A stretch of DNA of 64,000 nucleotides from Gnetum montanum (lineage: Eukaryota; Streptophyta; Gnetopsida; Gnetales; Gnetaceae): the NCBI GenBank assembly GCA_015680685.1, contig MNCI01000952.1:1235304-1299303 (forward strand), written 5' to 3'. Each line of letters begins with the position of its first letter. Position 1 is the stretch's first letter. Below are positions 46,000-57,754 of the stretch, in pieces. Under the pieces are notes generated by a model, which was given only the letters and a program-made list of their open reading frames with translations, made no database searches and had not been told where the DNA came from. Position numbers and translations under genes: made by a program.

Positions 46000-47990
46000 T
46001 AACGGTTGGTGGAACTACCTTGGGTTACCTTGGGGATAAGGTAACCGATGGGGTGCTTGGTGTTTGTTAAGTCATGGGTTAAGTGCATACACCCCAGACT
46101 CTTGCAGATGTGAGATTATTGGGCAACATCCCTTAGGATGGTCATATTGGTAGATCTCACATCCACCATCATTGTCTATGCCTAAATCCACAACCTCTTC
46201 AGTGATAGCTATTTTACCCTTACCTTTGTTACGTGCATTGACCCCTTCTCTCTTCTTTTTCTTATCGTAGTCACTACCTCACTCCTTAGACTCTTCTATG
46301 ATTTTCAGAACGGTTTCAAATCTACTGTCTAAGGAGTCCCACATTTTATCTACCTTAGCTGACACTTTAGTTGTTAATTTTTGCAGTGGTAAGGTTTTCC
46401 TACTCACCAACTCTTTGAGTGGTGACTCATCCTCCTCCTCACAGAATCTCACTCCCCTCTTTTGGAAGGAAGGATCACGGTTATATTCTTTCGCACTTTC
46501 TCTCTTACATAGCTCTCCTTCTTCCTTAGCTACTTTCTCCAATAATCTATGAACTTCATGGGATCTAACTTTAGATAATCTCCCTTGGTCATATGTCCTA
46601 AGGGTTCTCCTGGTTTCATGTCTTAGCCCATCTACGAGATGGTGTAGTTGATCCCTTTGTGCATAACCATGGCTCGGGCAACGATGTAATAGTGCATAAT
46701 ATTAGCCCATGGTAGCATCTAAGGATTCTTGAGTTCCCTGCTTCCATCCTTGGATCTGTTTTCGTAAGTTGGACACTTGGGAGTACGTTTGATATTTATC
46801 ATTAAACAGTTCTAGCATCGTACTCCACCTCCTAATGGTTTCCGGTTCTAAGGACTGGTACCAACTTTTCGCTTCTTTTATGAGTGTCCTTGGGAATAAC
46901 TTTAATTTTTTCCACTTGTTCTCAATGTTCTTCAAGGCATAGGCATCATGAAATGCCTGTAAGTGGTTCTGCAGATTAGCATTTTATCCCCCCTCAAATC
47001 GTGGGATATTATTCATGTCTAGTCTCTTGATCCGGCTATCTTTTTGGTGCCTTGTAGGTATTCTAACAGCCTCTGTAATGTCTAGCATACTCTAGGTCAC
47101 TAGTAGGGGTTCTTCATTATCATTTCTATCATGGTGTCTATGATGCCTACGTGGTTTCCTACTTTCCCTTCTTCCATGCCTTGATTCTCTAGAATGCCCT
47201 CATCCTCGCTCTCAACTCTCTCGTCAAGGATTCTCATTATGCTTACCCTTATCCTCACAGTTGTGCTCTTTGTGACTGAATCTTGATGTGGAAGGAGAGG
47301 GTGAATGATGTGATGAAGGGGAAGAGGAAGGAGAACCATCGCCATGACGATGTTTCCTACCCTCCCTTCGGTGATCTTGATCCCGATCGTGATGACGATC
47401 AGAATGCTCGTCCTTATCCTGTGTTTGTGTTCCCTCATTGAATACTTGGTGTTCATGAGGATCAGAACCAGGGTTATGAACCATGGAGTGTAGGTTCTGA
47501 TACCCCACCTCCTCACCATCATTAGGAGGAGGAACATCATTTGATGGAGAACCCATTATAACTAGTTCACAATCTCCAATTTCTCTTAGGACGTGTGGGA
47601 TCCCTTTACTTTCAAGGATGTATGGTAGCTCTCCTTCCACGAGTCCTTTAGACGTTGTGCCACTGTGGGATGGTAATCCCATGTGTCATAATCACATGCA
47701 ACGTATTTTGCATATAGTTGCATCATGTCTATCTATGCAAGAGCATGAAGGACCATGTTAGGGACTACACGATTTGGGGGTAACACTATGTTACCTTGTA
47801 GGTCTCTCCAACGCAATTGTTCATCTTGGTGGAAGATAAAGGTAAAATCAAGTACATACTCATCGTGATGAGTGTATGCTACTCGATACTATTGAGGAAC
47901 TAGCAGTTCTTGGTTATGTATGTTGTGTCGCCGACTGTCTCTTGTGTGATCCCTAGGTGGTGAAGTGCTTTTATGAGAAGAAGAAGACAT
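46000..47990 (-). pseudogene. A2 gag, decayed
   Basis: ATG at 47990 gives MSSSSHKSTSPPRDHTRDSR. Then come an N-terminal domain (VVPNMVLHALA, YAKYVACDYDTWDY), a His/Arg/Ser-rich basic linker (47682-47224; DRHHDRDQDHRREGRKHRHG), and the gag core (46935-46702) with NIENKWKKLKLFPRTLIKEA and FNDKYQTYSQVSNLRKQIQG. A coil-like tail (46542-46279) and a C/H-containing GGCEIYQYDHPKGCCP near 46150 follow. The last resembles a degenerate zinc-binding knob but not a standard CCHC. Only a few stops separate long open pieces. Confidence 0.8.
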
Positions 47991-48114
47991 TGTTATCTTG
48001 TCGGTGTGCTATTGACCATTGTTTAAATTTCTTTTGATTAACCCTAAGGGTTCGTTTAATCTTCCCAACAATGTGGATGATTTCCTATGTTCTACTTAGC
48101 ACACAAAAAACTTA

Positions 48115-48134
48115 GTCCTCAGCAATGGTGCCAA
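48115..48134 (-). other. A2 primer-binding site
   Basis: The minus strand reads TTGGCACCATTGCTGAGGAC directly after the 5' LTR end. It resembles the tRNA-Asp-type site of Athila/Tat elements (from memory). Confidence 0.7.
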
Positions 48135-48935
48135 TGATGAGTGGCAAGGTACCCCTACACTCAACCATACGAATACGAGTGTTACACGCGTGATCCGGTC
48201 GAACTCCACAAACTAAGTGCCTACACACCTTATGGAACACTTAAGGTTAATCATTCATTGTCTTCCTAGACTTACTTGTATTTTTCACGGTTGTATGGTT
48301 AAGTAAGTCTGAGGTATGTGATTTTTATGTCTTTTCTCTTTTATTGCCTATGCTAATGAGGGAAAGGGTGAAGAGACTAAGTAACTAACTTTAACTAACT
48401 AAGTTCTAATGCCTAGCATCAGTATCCATCCCACTTACTGTCTCACACCCTAAACTAATGCAACGCTGCTAGGATTACCAAACGCTATTCATTACTAGGA
48501 TTACCAAGCGTAACGCACGTGCTCGAAGCAGTCGTACTGAATGCACTTAACTAGGAGTGTTGAGGGTTGAGAAAGATTAAGTCCTTAAGAAAGCATTTAA
48601 ACACTTAACAATAATTAAAGTCCTATTTAGCTTAGTCCATGCACTACAAGGTTTATCCAAAAGTTTATCTTTATTTTCATACACAAACGTGTGCTCAGGT
48701 ACAATATTTTCTTGAATAAAGATCCGTTCACTTTGGGAATCCTACTATGGGCACATGGAAATTATTCTAACTCTGGAATGGAAAAATGGCAAGAGTTTGG
48801 CTAAGGTCTAGATCTAGATGGAGAAACAAGGGAAGGTTGCCTCTTATTTATACAACTGGCGACAGGTTGTGATATCGTGTATGTTATATCGTAGGCAACA
48901 ACGCGATATCGCATATGAGATATCGCGTCCCATCA
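48135..48935 (-). mobile_element. A2 5' LTR
   Basis: It is 801 bp. The GATATC array is at 48870-48927, including CGATATCGCATATGAGATATCG, with TATAAATA in complement near 48846-48853. Ends are TGATGAG and CATCA. Confidence 0.9.
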
Positions 48936-48940
48936 ATTCT

Positions 48941-49321
48941 TCTTGCAGTGACATCCAGAAGGATCATTGCTTCTAGTGATTTGTAATTACTCTTAATTTA
49001 TGCATTCCAGTGTAGCCTAATGTTTTCATTATTTTTTCTAGTGCATTGCAAGGGTGTGTCTGCGTAGACCTTGGTCATAGTCACATCCAGAAGGATCATT
49101 TTTTCCAATAATCTACAATTAGTTCTAAATCATTACTTCCAGTGCAACTTAATGTTTTCAGTGCTAATTTTCTTGCACTATAAGGGTGTGCATGTAGCAC
49201 CTTGATCACAAGATCTTCTAGAAGGCATAGAGCAATCGAAATCCCACATTCACTCTTACTTAAATGCTATTGGTAGATCCTTAGGTTTCCAATGTTATTT
49301 CCAGAGAATTGCAAGGCCATG
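48941..49321. repeat. Tandem array segment 2 (about 262-bp unit)
   Basis: Unit starts lie at about 48961 and 49093, so again a short unit of about 130 bp is followed by a full one, as in segment 1. It is cut by A3 at 49321. Confidence 0.8.
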
Positions 49322-50122
49322 TGATGAGTAGTGAGATACCCCTACGTCCAACCATATGAATCACAAGCATTCATGCATGATCTAGTCAAATTCTATAGAT
49401 GGAACTAGTTGTGGCATCTAGATCACTATGCTTTGATCACAGTTCACTGTCTTCCCAGTTGGACTAATGGTAACTTTGTCACGTATGATTTAGTTCAGAG
49501 TGAGGCATATGATATTTATTATTTTATATTTTATTGTTCTATGATTAATAATAGGTTGAAACTCAATTTATAATCAATTCAACTAATCTAATTACTAATT
49601 AATAATCAACTACCCTAACATAAGTATCTGATCCTACTTCTCGTGCACATCCTAAACACATATAACATTGTTGGGTTACCAAACATTAAGCATTGTTGGG
49701 ATTACCAAGAGTCATATGCATGCTCGAAGTGATTGTACTTATGTGCTTAATTAATTACCATTCATGAAAATGTAAGTTTTAACTAAGTACATGAAAATTA
49801 AATTGCATGGAAAGTAAATCTAATCTAAGTCAAAGTGCTGCAATGAATAAGAATCAATCTCGATTTTATTGCCATTCATGGAATATGGCCAGGTACATTG
49901 CCAATCGAATAAGACTTCATACAATTGACTCAAATCCACTCTGTGGGCTCTCACTAAATGTTCTCTAAGATTATGGAATAAAATTGCAAGAATTCAGCTA
50001 CTCTATTAACAAAACTATGCAAAACTATTCAAAAAATGACTTGAAATTGTGAGCCCAAGCATTATATTTATAGGCTGGTCCATACCCCTGGACATTGAAG
50101 TAAACGAAAACATGCTTCATCA
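49322..50122 (-). mobile_element. A3 3' LTR
   Basis: It is 801 bp, starts TGATGAGTAGTGAG and ends CTTCATCA. On the minus strand only about 55 bp separate the LTR start from a TATAAATA box (complement near 50068-50075). There is no GATATC or GACTAGGCC array, so U3 is minimal. TGCTCCCATAACTG at 50123 is the complement of the polypurine tract. Confidence 0.9.
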
Positions 50123-50849
50123 TGCTCCCATAACTGAATGAAAACTTGTCCTTGAGTGAAGAAGAGGAGGAACAAGTTCTGTATAAAATATTAGGTAGGC
50201 ATGGGATTATTGACTGACATACAAACTAACTAACTCTAAGTGCCACATTATAAAATTTTATTCAAGTGGATGTATATAAAATGATAGAGTAACAATAAGA
50301 CTGAATAAACATTGAAAATTACAAAATTTGCAGAGGTCTTCAAGAATCTGCTAAAGATGATTCTTCTTGTTGTCGCTAGTGGTGGAAAACTTTTAACCTT
50401 GATTGTTATGTCGATGCTTCTCTAGTTATGAAAAACACTCTTAAAGGATGGACTGAAATTTCTTCTCAACACCCCCATGGATCTAGCAAACATGCAAATT
50501 TTGAGCTACTATCTTTTATGTGCTATGATTTGCCCATGGTCATATCCTTCGTTGTCCCTCTCTTGGCTTTGTTTTCATGCCTAGCAAAAGACCTTCTTCA
50601 TTATGTATTTATTTTAGCATCACCTGCAGTCACCAAAGGATCAACATTAGTTGTGGTAAATTTTCTTTAATAATTAACCCTTTTCGAATCCCTTAGTTTT
50701 CTATTAAGCACAAGGTTATTACAGCATACTATGCCTAATGCTATGAGGTAACTAAAATCATCAAGTTGTTCACATTATTTTGATCAATTACTATTAGTTA
50801 CCATGATGTTCAAAAATAGGATGTTGGAAAAATTTCAAAAATTTTAAAG

Positions 50850-52250
50850 TAGGCATCCTTGGCCCCCATGACTAATAAGTGTAACTTTGGAACCACATAG
50901 GTTTTTGAATAATTGAAACCAAAGGTCCAATTCAAAAGATGGCCAAGAAATATTAATGGATATGGAAATAGAAAAGTAGGAAAAATTAATGAAACGGATG
51001 AGAAGTAGTCCCAAAATTAGGCATAAATTCAAAGAAACCATCATTGATGTTCTGGAAGATTTGAAGGTTAGTTCAAGGCCATGATCAGAAAAAGTTATGC
51101 AAGTGGGTCCTTCCCAAAGTAAGCTCTTGCCATAATGCCCTTGCATAACCACTTCTATAGATGTACGTGGGCACCCGAGAAGTTAAATGTAGACCATGCC
51201 TTTGTTCCAAACAACACACAACTACCATGGTTAGGATGTTGCACTATACTACACAAAATCAAAAGGCTCATAATCACATGCAATAGTGAGATGAACAATG
51301 GAATGAGAAGGGATTGCAAACATAGGAATGTACGATACTTGACCATGTCCACAATAGGTTCTTGTGACAAGTGTGATTAAAATGATCAACATACCTATCC
51401 ATCCAAGTTCAAACCATAGCATGAACAGTGACCTCGCATTGATGTGTTTCATCCTTCCAACCACCATGAGTTCACAACCACCTCAAAGAACAATCATCAC
51501 TCCAAAAGGAGAAGAAAAGAAAAGAAGGAATGAAGGGCCTTAGTTAGAGGGGTGTCATCAAGCATGGGTAACATGTCCCTCCAACCCCATAACCAGTGCT
51601 TGTAGTTCATTATTGTGTCTAACTGGTGTGCTTTGAATTCCCATTATTGTTTTTCTTTTTTTTTTCTTTTTTCATTTTTTTTTGATTTTTTTATTTGGAT
51701 GGGAACCACACCATGCAAAGACAATGCTTCCTTTTTATTGGTCAATAGAGGAGTGATGATACATTCTAAGAGGAGTCATAAACCACATGAAGGAAGTCAA
51801 GAAGATAACCCAACAAGTCCCCTTGAGGTCACATCCTTTGCCATTTCCACTTGATCATTTCCTCTTTCTTCAAGGTACAATGATCATTGATTAATTTTAG
51901 TTTTATAAAAGAAGAACCAAATTGTTTCCATGAAAAAGACCTTTTATTCAGAGAACTAGAGGGATGGATGAGGTGGTCTCACTACTTTACACAATTACCC
52001 ACCCAATCATCTTGATAGCATAGCACAAAAAACCCAACACATAGCATTGACTTCTACATCATGACTTGGTAATTTTATTAATAGAAACATAAAATACATT
52101 CATAAAACATAAAGAGAATGACTCAAGAAAAGAGAAAAATTATAAAGAAATGAAAAATATTAAGAAATCAAAAACATATGAAAAATCAAAAAATTCTAGA
52201 ACTAATAAGCAAATCAATTACTTCCATGCATCTTTGAGACAATTTTATAT
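50850..52250 (-). other. Conserved noncoding block of A3
   Basis: It contains, on the minus strand, ATTCAAAGCACACCAGTTAGA, CTACAAGCACTGG, AGGGACATGTTACCCATGC and CCCTCTAACTAAGGCCC (51640-51530). Each aligns with A2 and A4. It also has GGAAGGACCCACTTGCATAA near 51115. Confidence 0.7.
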
Positions 52251-52799
52251 TCTCATTTTCAAGCCACTGGGTGTCTTCTAGTTTAGTGGCTACTACATAG
52301 ATTGGCTTTTGCTCACACACTTGCTCTTGAACTTTATGATGGGCTGGTATAGGGCTTGTGTTAATAATTCAAACTTCTGGCAGACAACTATACCCTTTAT
52401 CATTATTGGTGATGCATGGATTCTTCTATCTTTCCACAATGATAGGTTTATCGTTTATGTCTTGTGTTGGAGTGGTGATGGTTGTTGGCTTTTGCAGATG
52501 ATTAGGAGACATCATTTTTGTGAGGAAGGTTGTTACATTAAATTGGCCTTATGCTGGTTCAGGTAATGTAGTAGGTCCATGAGTTTTTTGCTTCAACTTA
52601 TGACCTTTCCTCCAAAAGGGACATTTCCTATGTTGTGTTTCAGGCCCACTGGTATCAGCATGTCTATGCACATTCACAACACAAGTGGCATCTGTTTGTT
52701 GATATTGTGGTGTTAAACCTTCCTGTGTTGCTAGTAGTGGCATGTGAGTATGAGAATATTGAGGATATGCCAAAGGATTAGAGGTGTGAGGTGGTGACC

Positions 52800-54643
52800 T
52801 CATATAAGATGTTACAAGATGTTAATATTTGGGAGAGTGATAGTAGTGATTGAAGTAGAGGAAATAGAACCAGATAGGAAAACAAATTGTTGAACATAAT
52901 ATCCATATGGGTTTGGTTAGTAGTAAGGGTAGGGCTGGATTGGTGGTGGCCTCCCCCACAACTATGGTTGTTTCCACTATGGTTGATGCTAGTGTTGAAG
53001 CTGGTAATAAGTTCCCTTAGGATAGTATAGTTATTTTTGGGGTGGTCCAAAATTACTACATGGAAGAGGAAATCTCCTAGGCATGTACTTTTGTACAAAC
53101 TTTGAATTTAATGCCCTTGCCCAATACTCATGTAGATGCAACAAGATTGGGTTTGGATGGTCATATAGGCAAATGTCACATCCACCATCCTCTTCGGTGG
53201 TTAAGTCTATAGCCTCTTCTTCTATGACCATTTCCCCTTCTTGCTGAAAAGTGTCCCTAGCTATTTCTTGGTTCTTTTTCCTCCTTTTGTTGTGATCACT
53301 TAATTCGTTTTGTGCTACTCTCTCCTCTATGATTTCTTCCCAAGTTTTACCTTTGTCATTCATTGATTTTGACATCTTATCCAACTTTTTTTTAATCTCA
53401 ATGATAGAATTTTATATTGGCAAGGTCCATTGTAAAATCACCTCATCGAGAGCTACCTCTTTTTCCTTATCATAGATATGGATGCTTTTCTTTTGTAGAG
53501 TTGTATCCCAGTTATTTTCCTTTACATTCTCTTGTCTACATAGCTCTCCTTCTTCTTTTTCCACACACTTGATTAATTCTTTGATTTGATGGGTTCGTAG
53601 CTTGTATAATTTGACCTAGAGCATACATCCCAAGGATCTTCCTTGTTTTATTACGAGGCCCATCTATGATGTGGAAAAGTTGCCTTTCCTTAAAGAAATC
53701 ATGGCTAGGACATCTATGTAGTAGCGAATAGTATCTAGTCAAGGCCACATCTAAGGATTTATGGTTTTCTTGCTTTTACTTTTGGATTTGTTTTCTTAGG
53801 TTGGACACTCTCTCATAGGTTTTTAATTTTTCATTGAAAAGTTCCAACATTGTGGACCACTGGTGAATGGAACTTGGTTCCAATGATTTATACCAACTTT
53901 CAGCTTCATCGATTAATGTCCTAGGAAAGAGCTTAAGCTTTTGCCATCCACTTTCAATGTTGTATAAGGCACAGGCATCATGGAAGGCTTGTAGATGATG
54001 TTATGGATCAGAATCATAGCATCCCACGATCTTAGCGATATTATTAATATCAAGCCTAGGCAGGTGACTTTCCTTGTGATGCCTGTGATGTATCTTAATT
54101 ACCTTTGTGATCTACATCAGGCTCTTAGTGGCCAATAAGTGTTCATCGTCATCAAACATGTTGTGATGAAAATTTCTATTTTTATTTGTTTAATTGTGAC
54201 AATATTGTCTATGCTCCTTGTGACGTCTTTGATTTTTCCCTTAGGTTCGATTTCTATTTGTCTTAGCCCCATAGTGGAGCTCTATCTCTATACCTACGGT
54301 CATCTTCATTAAAACCAAACGTTGAAAAGGAAGAGGAAGATGAGGAGTTGTAAGAATCGCCATGGCTTCCATAGTTCTTCCCATGGTCCCTTGATTTATC
54401 TTGTCTATGTTTAGAGGAGGTCCTAGGCCTTGAAACCCTCCTTGATCTAGGACTTACTCCATCTCCTCTAGGATTTTCTGCACCAATTGAATGTAGTCTT
54501 TAAGTGTAGTAAGGATCTAGATGAGCATAGGAAACCCCCACTTGAGGTTGTTCACTCCAATTTTCTTTAGTATACATCGTATCATTCCTCCTCCAAGTGT
54601 TCTCATCATACCATGCATTATTGGTCCTATGTGAAGAAGACAT
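52800..54643 (-). pseudogene. A3 gag, decayed
   Basis: ATG at 54643 gives MSSSHRTNNAWYDENTWRR. The Ser/Arg-rich linker near 54420-54300 and the open piece 53748-53536 (YYSLLHRCPSHDFFKERQLF) match the A2 core region (YYALLHRCPSHGYAQRDQLH). 53384-53031 gives an acidic, Lys-rich piece ending in CDICLYDHPNPILLHLHEYW, matching CEIYQYDHPKGCCP of A2. It has more stops than A2. Confidence 0.7.
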
Positions 54644-54755
54644 GGTTTTTTCTGATAATGTGTGTGATTTAACATATTAATGTTTTCTAAGAGATAGATC
54701 ATTAATACCTTTACAGTGATCACGTATGATATAACTAATCTAGATAACTAGCACC

Positions 54756-54775
54756 ATCTCTGGCAACAACGCCAA
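54756..54775 (-). other. A3 primer-binding site
   Basis: The minus strand reads TTGGCGTTGTTGCCAGAGAT, the closest in this window to the TGGCGCCGTTGCC form common in plant Athila/Tat elements. Confidence 0.75.
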
Positions 54776-55574
54776 TGATGAGCAGCAAGATACCCCTACG
54801 CTCAGCCATATGAATGACAAGCGTTCATGCACAATCTAGTTGAATTTCATGAATGGAACTACTTGTGGCATCTAAATCCCTATGCCTTGATCACAGTTTG
54901 TTGTCTTCCCACTTGGACTAGTGGTAGCTTTGTCATGTATGGTTTAATCCAGAGTGAGGCATATGATTTTTATTATTTTATACTTTATTATTCTACAATT
55001 AACAATAGGTTGAAACTCAATTTATAATCAATTTAACTAATCTAATTGATAATTAATAATCTACTACCCTAACATGAGTATCCGATCACACTTCTCGTGC
55101 ACATCTTAAACACATATAACGCTACTAAGTTACCAAACATTAAGCATTGTTGGGATTACCAAGAGTCATACACGTGCTCGAAGTGATTGTACTTATGTGC
55201 TTAATTAATTAACATGCATGAAAATGTAGATATTAACTAAGTACATGAGAAGTAAATTGCATAAAAAGTAAATCTAATCTAAGTCAAAGTGCTGCAATGA
55301 ATTAGAATCAATCTCGATCTTATTGCACTTCATAAAATATGTCCAAGTACATTGCCAATCGAATAAAACTTCGTACAACTGACTCAGATCCACTTTGTGG
55401 GCACCTCTAAGATTACGGAATAAAACTACAAGAATTCAGCTACTCTATTGACAAAACTATAAAAAACTATGCAAAACCATTCGAAAACTAACTTGAAATC
55501 GTGAGTCCAAGCATTATATCTATAGGCTAGTCCATACCCCCAAACATCGAAGTAGATGAAAACATGCTTCATCA
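54776..55574 (-). mobile_element. A3 5' LTR
   Basis: It is 799 bp and matches 49322-50122 closely. It starts TGATGAGCAGC and ends GCTTCATCA. Confidence 0.9.
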
Positions 55575-55579
55575 CCATG

Positions 55580-57150
55580 CAACTAGCATTTCTCTTGTAG
55601 TGACATTCGGAATGGTCATTGCATTCAGTGATTTGCAATTACTCTTAAATCATTGCTTTCGATATGGCCTAGTGTTTTCATTGTTATTTCCAGCACACTG
55701 CCAGGATGTGCATGTAGGATACTAGTTGCAAAATCTAATAGAAGGCAAAAAGCAACTGAAAGCCTAGATTCACTGTTACATGGAGACTATCAATGGGTCA
55801 AAAGGCCTAAGTTGGTAATTACTGCTAGCTGCGAGGCACTGCAACTCACATTTTTCTTGCAGTGATGTCTGGAAGGGTCATTACTTTCAATGATCTACAA
55901 TTACTCCTAGATCATTGCTTCTAGTGCAGCATACTATTTCCAATGCTAATTTTCTTGCATTGCGAGGGTGTGCGTGTAGCACCCTGGTTGCAGCATCTAA
56001 TAGACGTATAAGACAACTGAAAGTCAAAATTCACTCTTACTTGGATGCTACCAATGGGTCAAAGGGCTTCCATTGGTAATGTTCATTAGCTGTGAGGATC
56101 TACAACGTGCACACACATTGGTGTCCGAAAGGGTCAATGCTTCTAGTGATTTGCAATTACTCTTAGATCATTGCTTCTGATGCAGCATATTGTTTCCAAT
56201 GTTAATTTTCTTACACTACGAGGGTGTGCATGTAGCACCTTGCTCACATCATCTAACAAAAGGCAAGGGGCAATCGAAAGCTTGAATTCACTTTCATTTA
56301 GAGGCTATCAACAGGTCATAAAGCTTCCATTGGTAATTACCGCTAGCTACAAGGCAATGTGACCCTCATTCATCTTGTTGTAACATCCAAAAGGGTCATT
56401 GCTTCTAATGATCTACAATTACTCTTAGATTGTTGCTTCCGATGCAACACACTATTTCCAGTGCTAATTTTCTTGCACTGCAAAGGTGTGCATGTAGCAC
56501 CCTAGTCGTAACATCTAACAAAAAGCACCAGCAACCACCAAAAGCCCGAATTCACTCTTACTTGGAGGCTACTAGTCGGTCATTAGGCTTCCATTGGTAA
56601 TTATCACCAACTATGAGGCATTGCGAACTACATTCATCTCATAGTGACATCTAGAAATGTCATTGCTTGCAATGATTTGCAATTTCTCCTAAATCATTGC
56701 TTTTGATGCAGTGTAATGCTTCTAATGCTAATTTTCTTGCATTGCAAGGGTGTGCATGAAGCACCTTGACCATAGCATCTAACGAAACTCACAAAGCAAC
56801 TACACACCTAAATTCACTCTTACTTGGAGGCTATCAGTGGATCATAAAGCTTCCATCGGTAATTTGGTCAAACTATGAGGATATGCAACCTATAGTAATC
56901 TTGCAGTGATGTCTGAAAGGATCATTGCTTCCGATGGCTAGCATTTACTCTTACCCTGCTACTTCCGGTACATCCTTATGTTTACGCTGCTATTTATCAT
57001 GTACTACATAATACATAAGGGTAATCACAAGACCTACTAAAAGGCACAAAGCAACCAATAGCATGGATTTACTCTAGTTGATGGCTACCAAAAAGTGGGA
57101 GGGCCTTCCGGTGGTCCCTAAACTGCGATCGCCTGCGGTAAGTACTGGTC
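55580..57150. repeat. Tandem array segment 3 (about 262-bp unit)
   Basis: Unit starts of the type GGGTCATTGCTTCTAATGAT lie at about 55614, 55877, 56131, 56393, 56659 and 56920, giving spacings of 254-266 bp. Each unit then has TTTGCAATTACTCTTAGAT, GCTAATTTTCTTGCACTGC, GGGTGTGCATGTAGCACC, AATTCACTCTTACTTGGAGG and CTTCCATTGGTAATT. Units differ at many places. The array ends about 600 bp from the CAD stop codon. Confidence 0.85.
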
Positions 57151-57159
57151 TTGTAGTTG

Positions 57160-57754
57160 AGGCTGCAAAGATATGCGACTGTCATTTCTTCGTATTAATT
57201 CACTTGTGCGGTTGAATATGCATAATGGTAAAATGAACATCATGCTTGCATCTTTACATACACCATGTTCACTAGCACCCACCCACCAAAATCATAGATT
57301 CCTTTATATCCTAAAAAGGACAAACATAACCATGTCTGGATTTGTAAATAAAAATACACGGCCATATTAAAAGATTTACGTCGAACAATCGTCCAACGGA
57401 AATCTGGACCCAAGTTGACTCGTAACATAAACTCGTGATTTTTTCCACGATTGAGCGCAGGTTTACTTTCTTTCCGACCCAAGTTGACTCGTAACATAAA
57501 CTCGGACGATTTGGAGGTTAAAAATAATCCAAAAATCGCTGCTTATAAGAGTTTTCATGCAAGAAGTAACCAAAGTTCAATAAAAAATAATTAACATAAC
57601 AAAAAACTTTAAAATAATAGAATTAAGTATAAAATATGTTCCAACTTTTTAGGGCTTAGAATCCAAGGTAATTTTTGCCGAGTGTTTAATCATCACTTTA
57701 AACAAATGAACACTGTATGATCAAAAGAAAACTAATCATATATCATGTAACGGA
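57160..57754. other. CAD 3' flank with a 29-bp direct repeat
   Basis: A perfect 29-base repeat starting GACCCAAGTTGACTCG lies at 57407-57435 and 57476-57504. The rest is AT-rich and would hold the CAD 3' UTR and polyadenylation region on the minus strand. No standard AATAAA is placed with confidence. Confidence 0.7.

Larger units (their letters stand above)
42077..48935 (-). mobile_element. Athila-like gypsy element A2
   Basis: The flanks are ATTCT (42072-42076 and 48936-48940), a perfect duplication. Minus-strand order: 5' LTR (48135-48935), primer site, gag (from 47990), protease (45650-44940), an N run, a conserved noncoding block, polypurine tract and 3' LTR (42077-42860). RT, RNase H, integrase and ORF3 are not visible. 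The N run sits exactly where pol would begin, so its loss is not proven here. The gag and protease are the best preserved in the window. Confidence 0.85.
49322..55574 (-). mobile_element. Athila-like gypsy element A3, pol-less
   Basis: The flanks are CCATG (49317-49321 and 55575-55579), a perfect duplication. Order on the minus strand: 5' LTR (54776-55574), primer site, gag (from 54643), a short Pro/His-rich tail, a conserved noncoding block, polypurine tract and 3' LTR (49322-50122). No protease core, RT, integrase or ORF3 is present, and no gap lies in the element. Its LTRs belong to a third subtype without the GATATC array. Confidence 0.85.

Noticed and set aside
55580-57150. CRISPR-like array
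   Set aside because: The repeats are about 262 bp, diverged and contiguous without spacers, in a plant context. It is a tandem satellite-like array.
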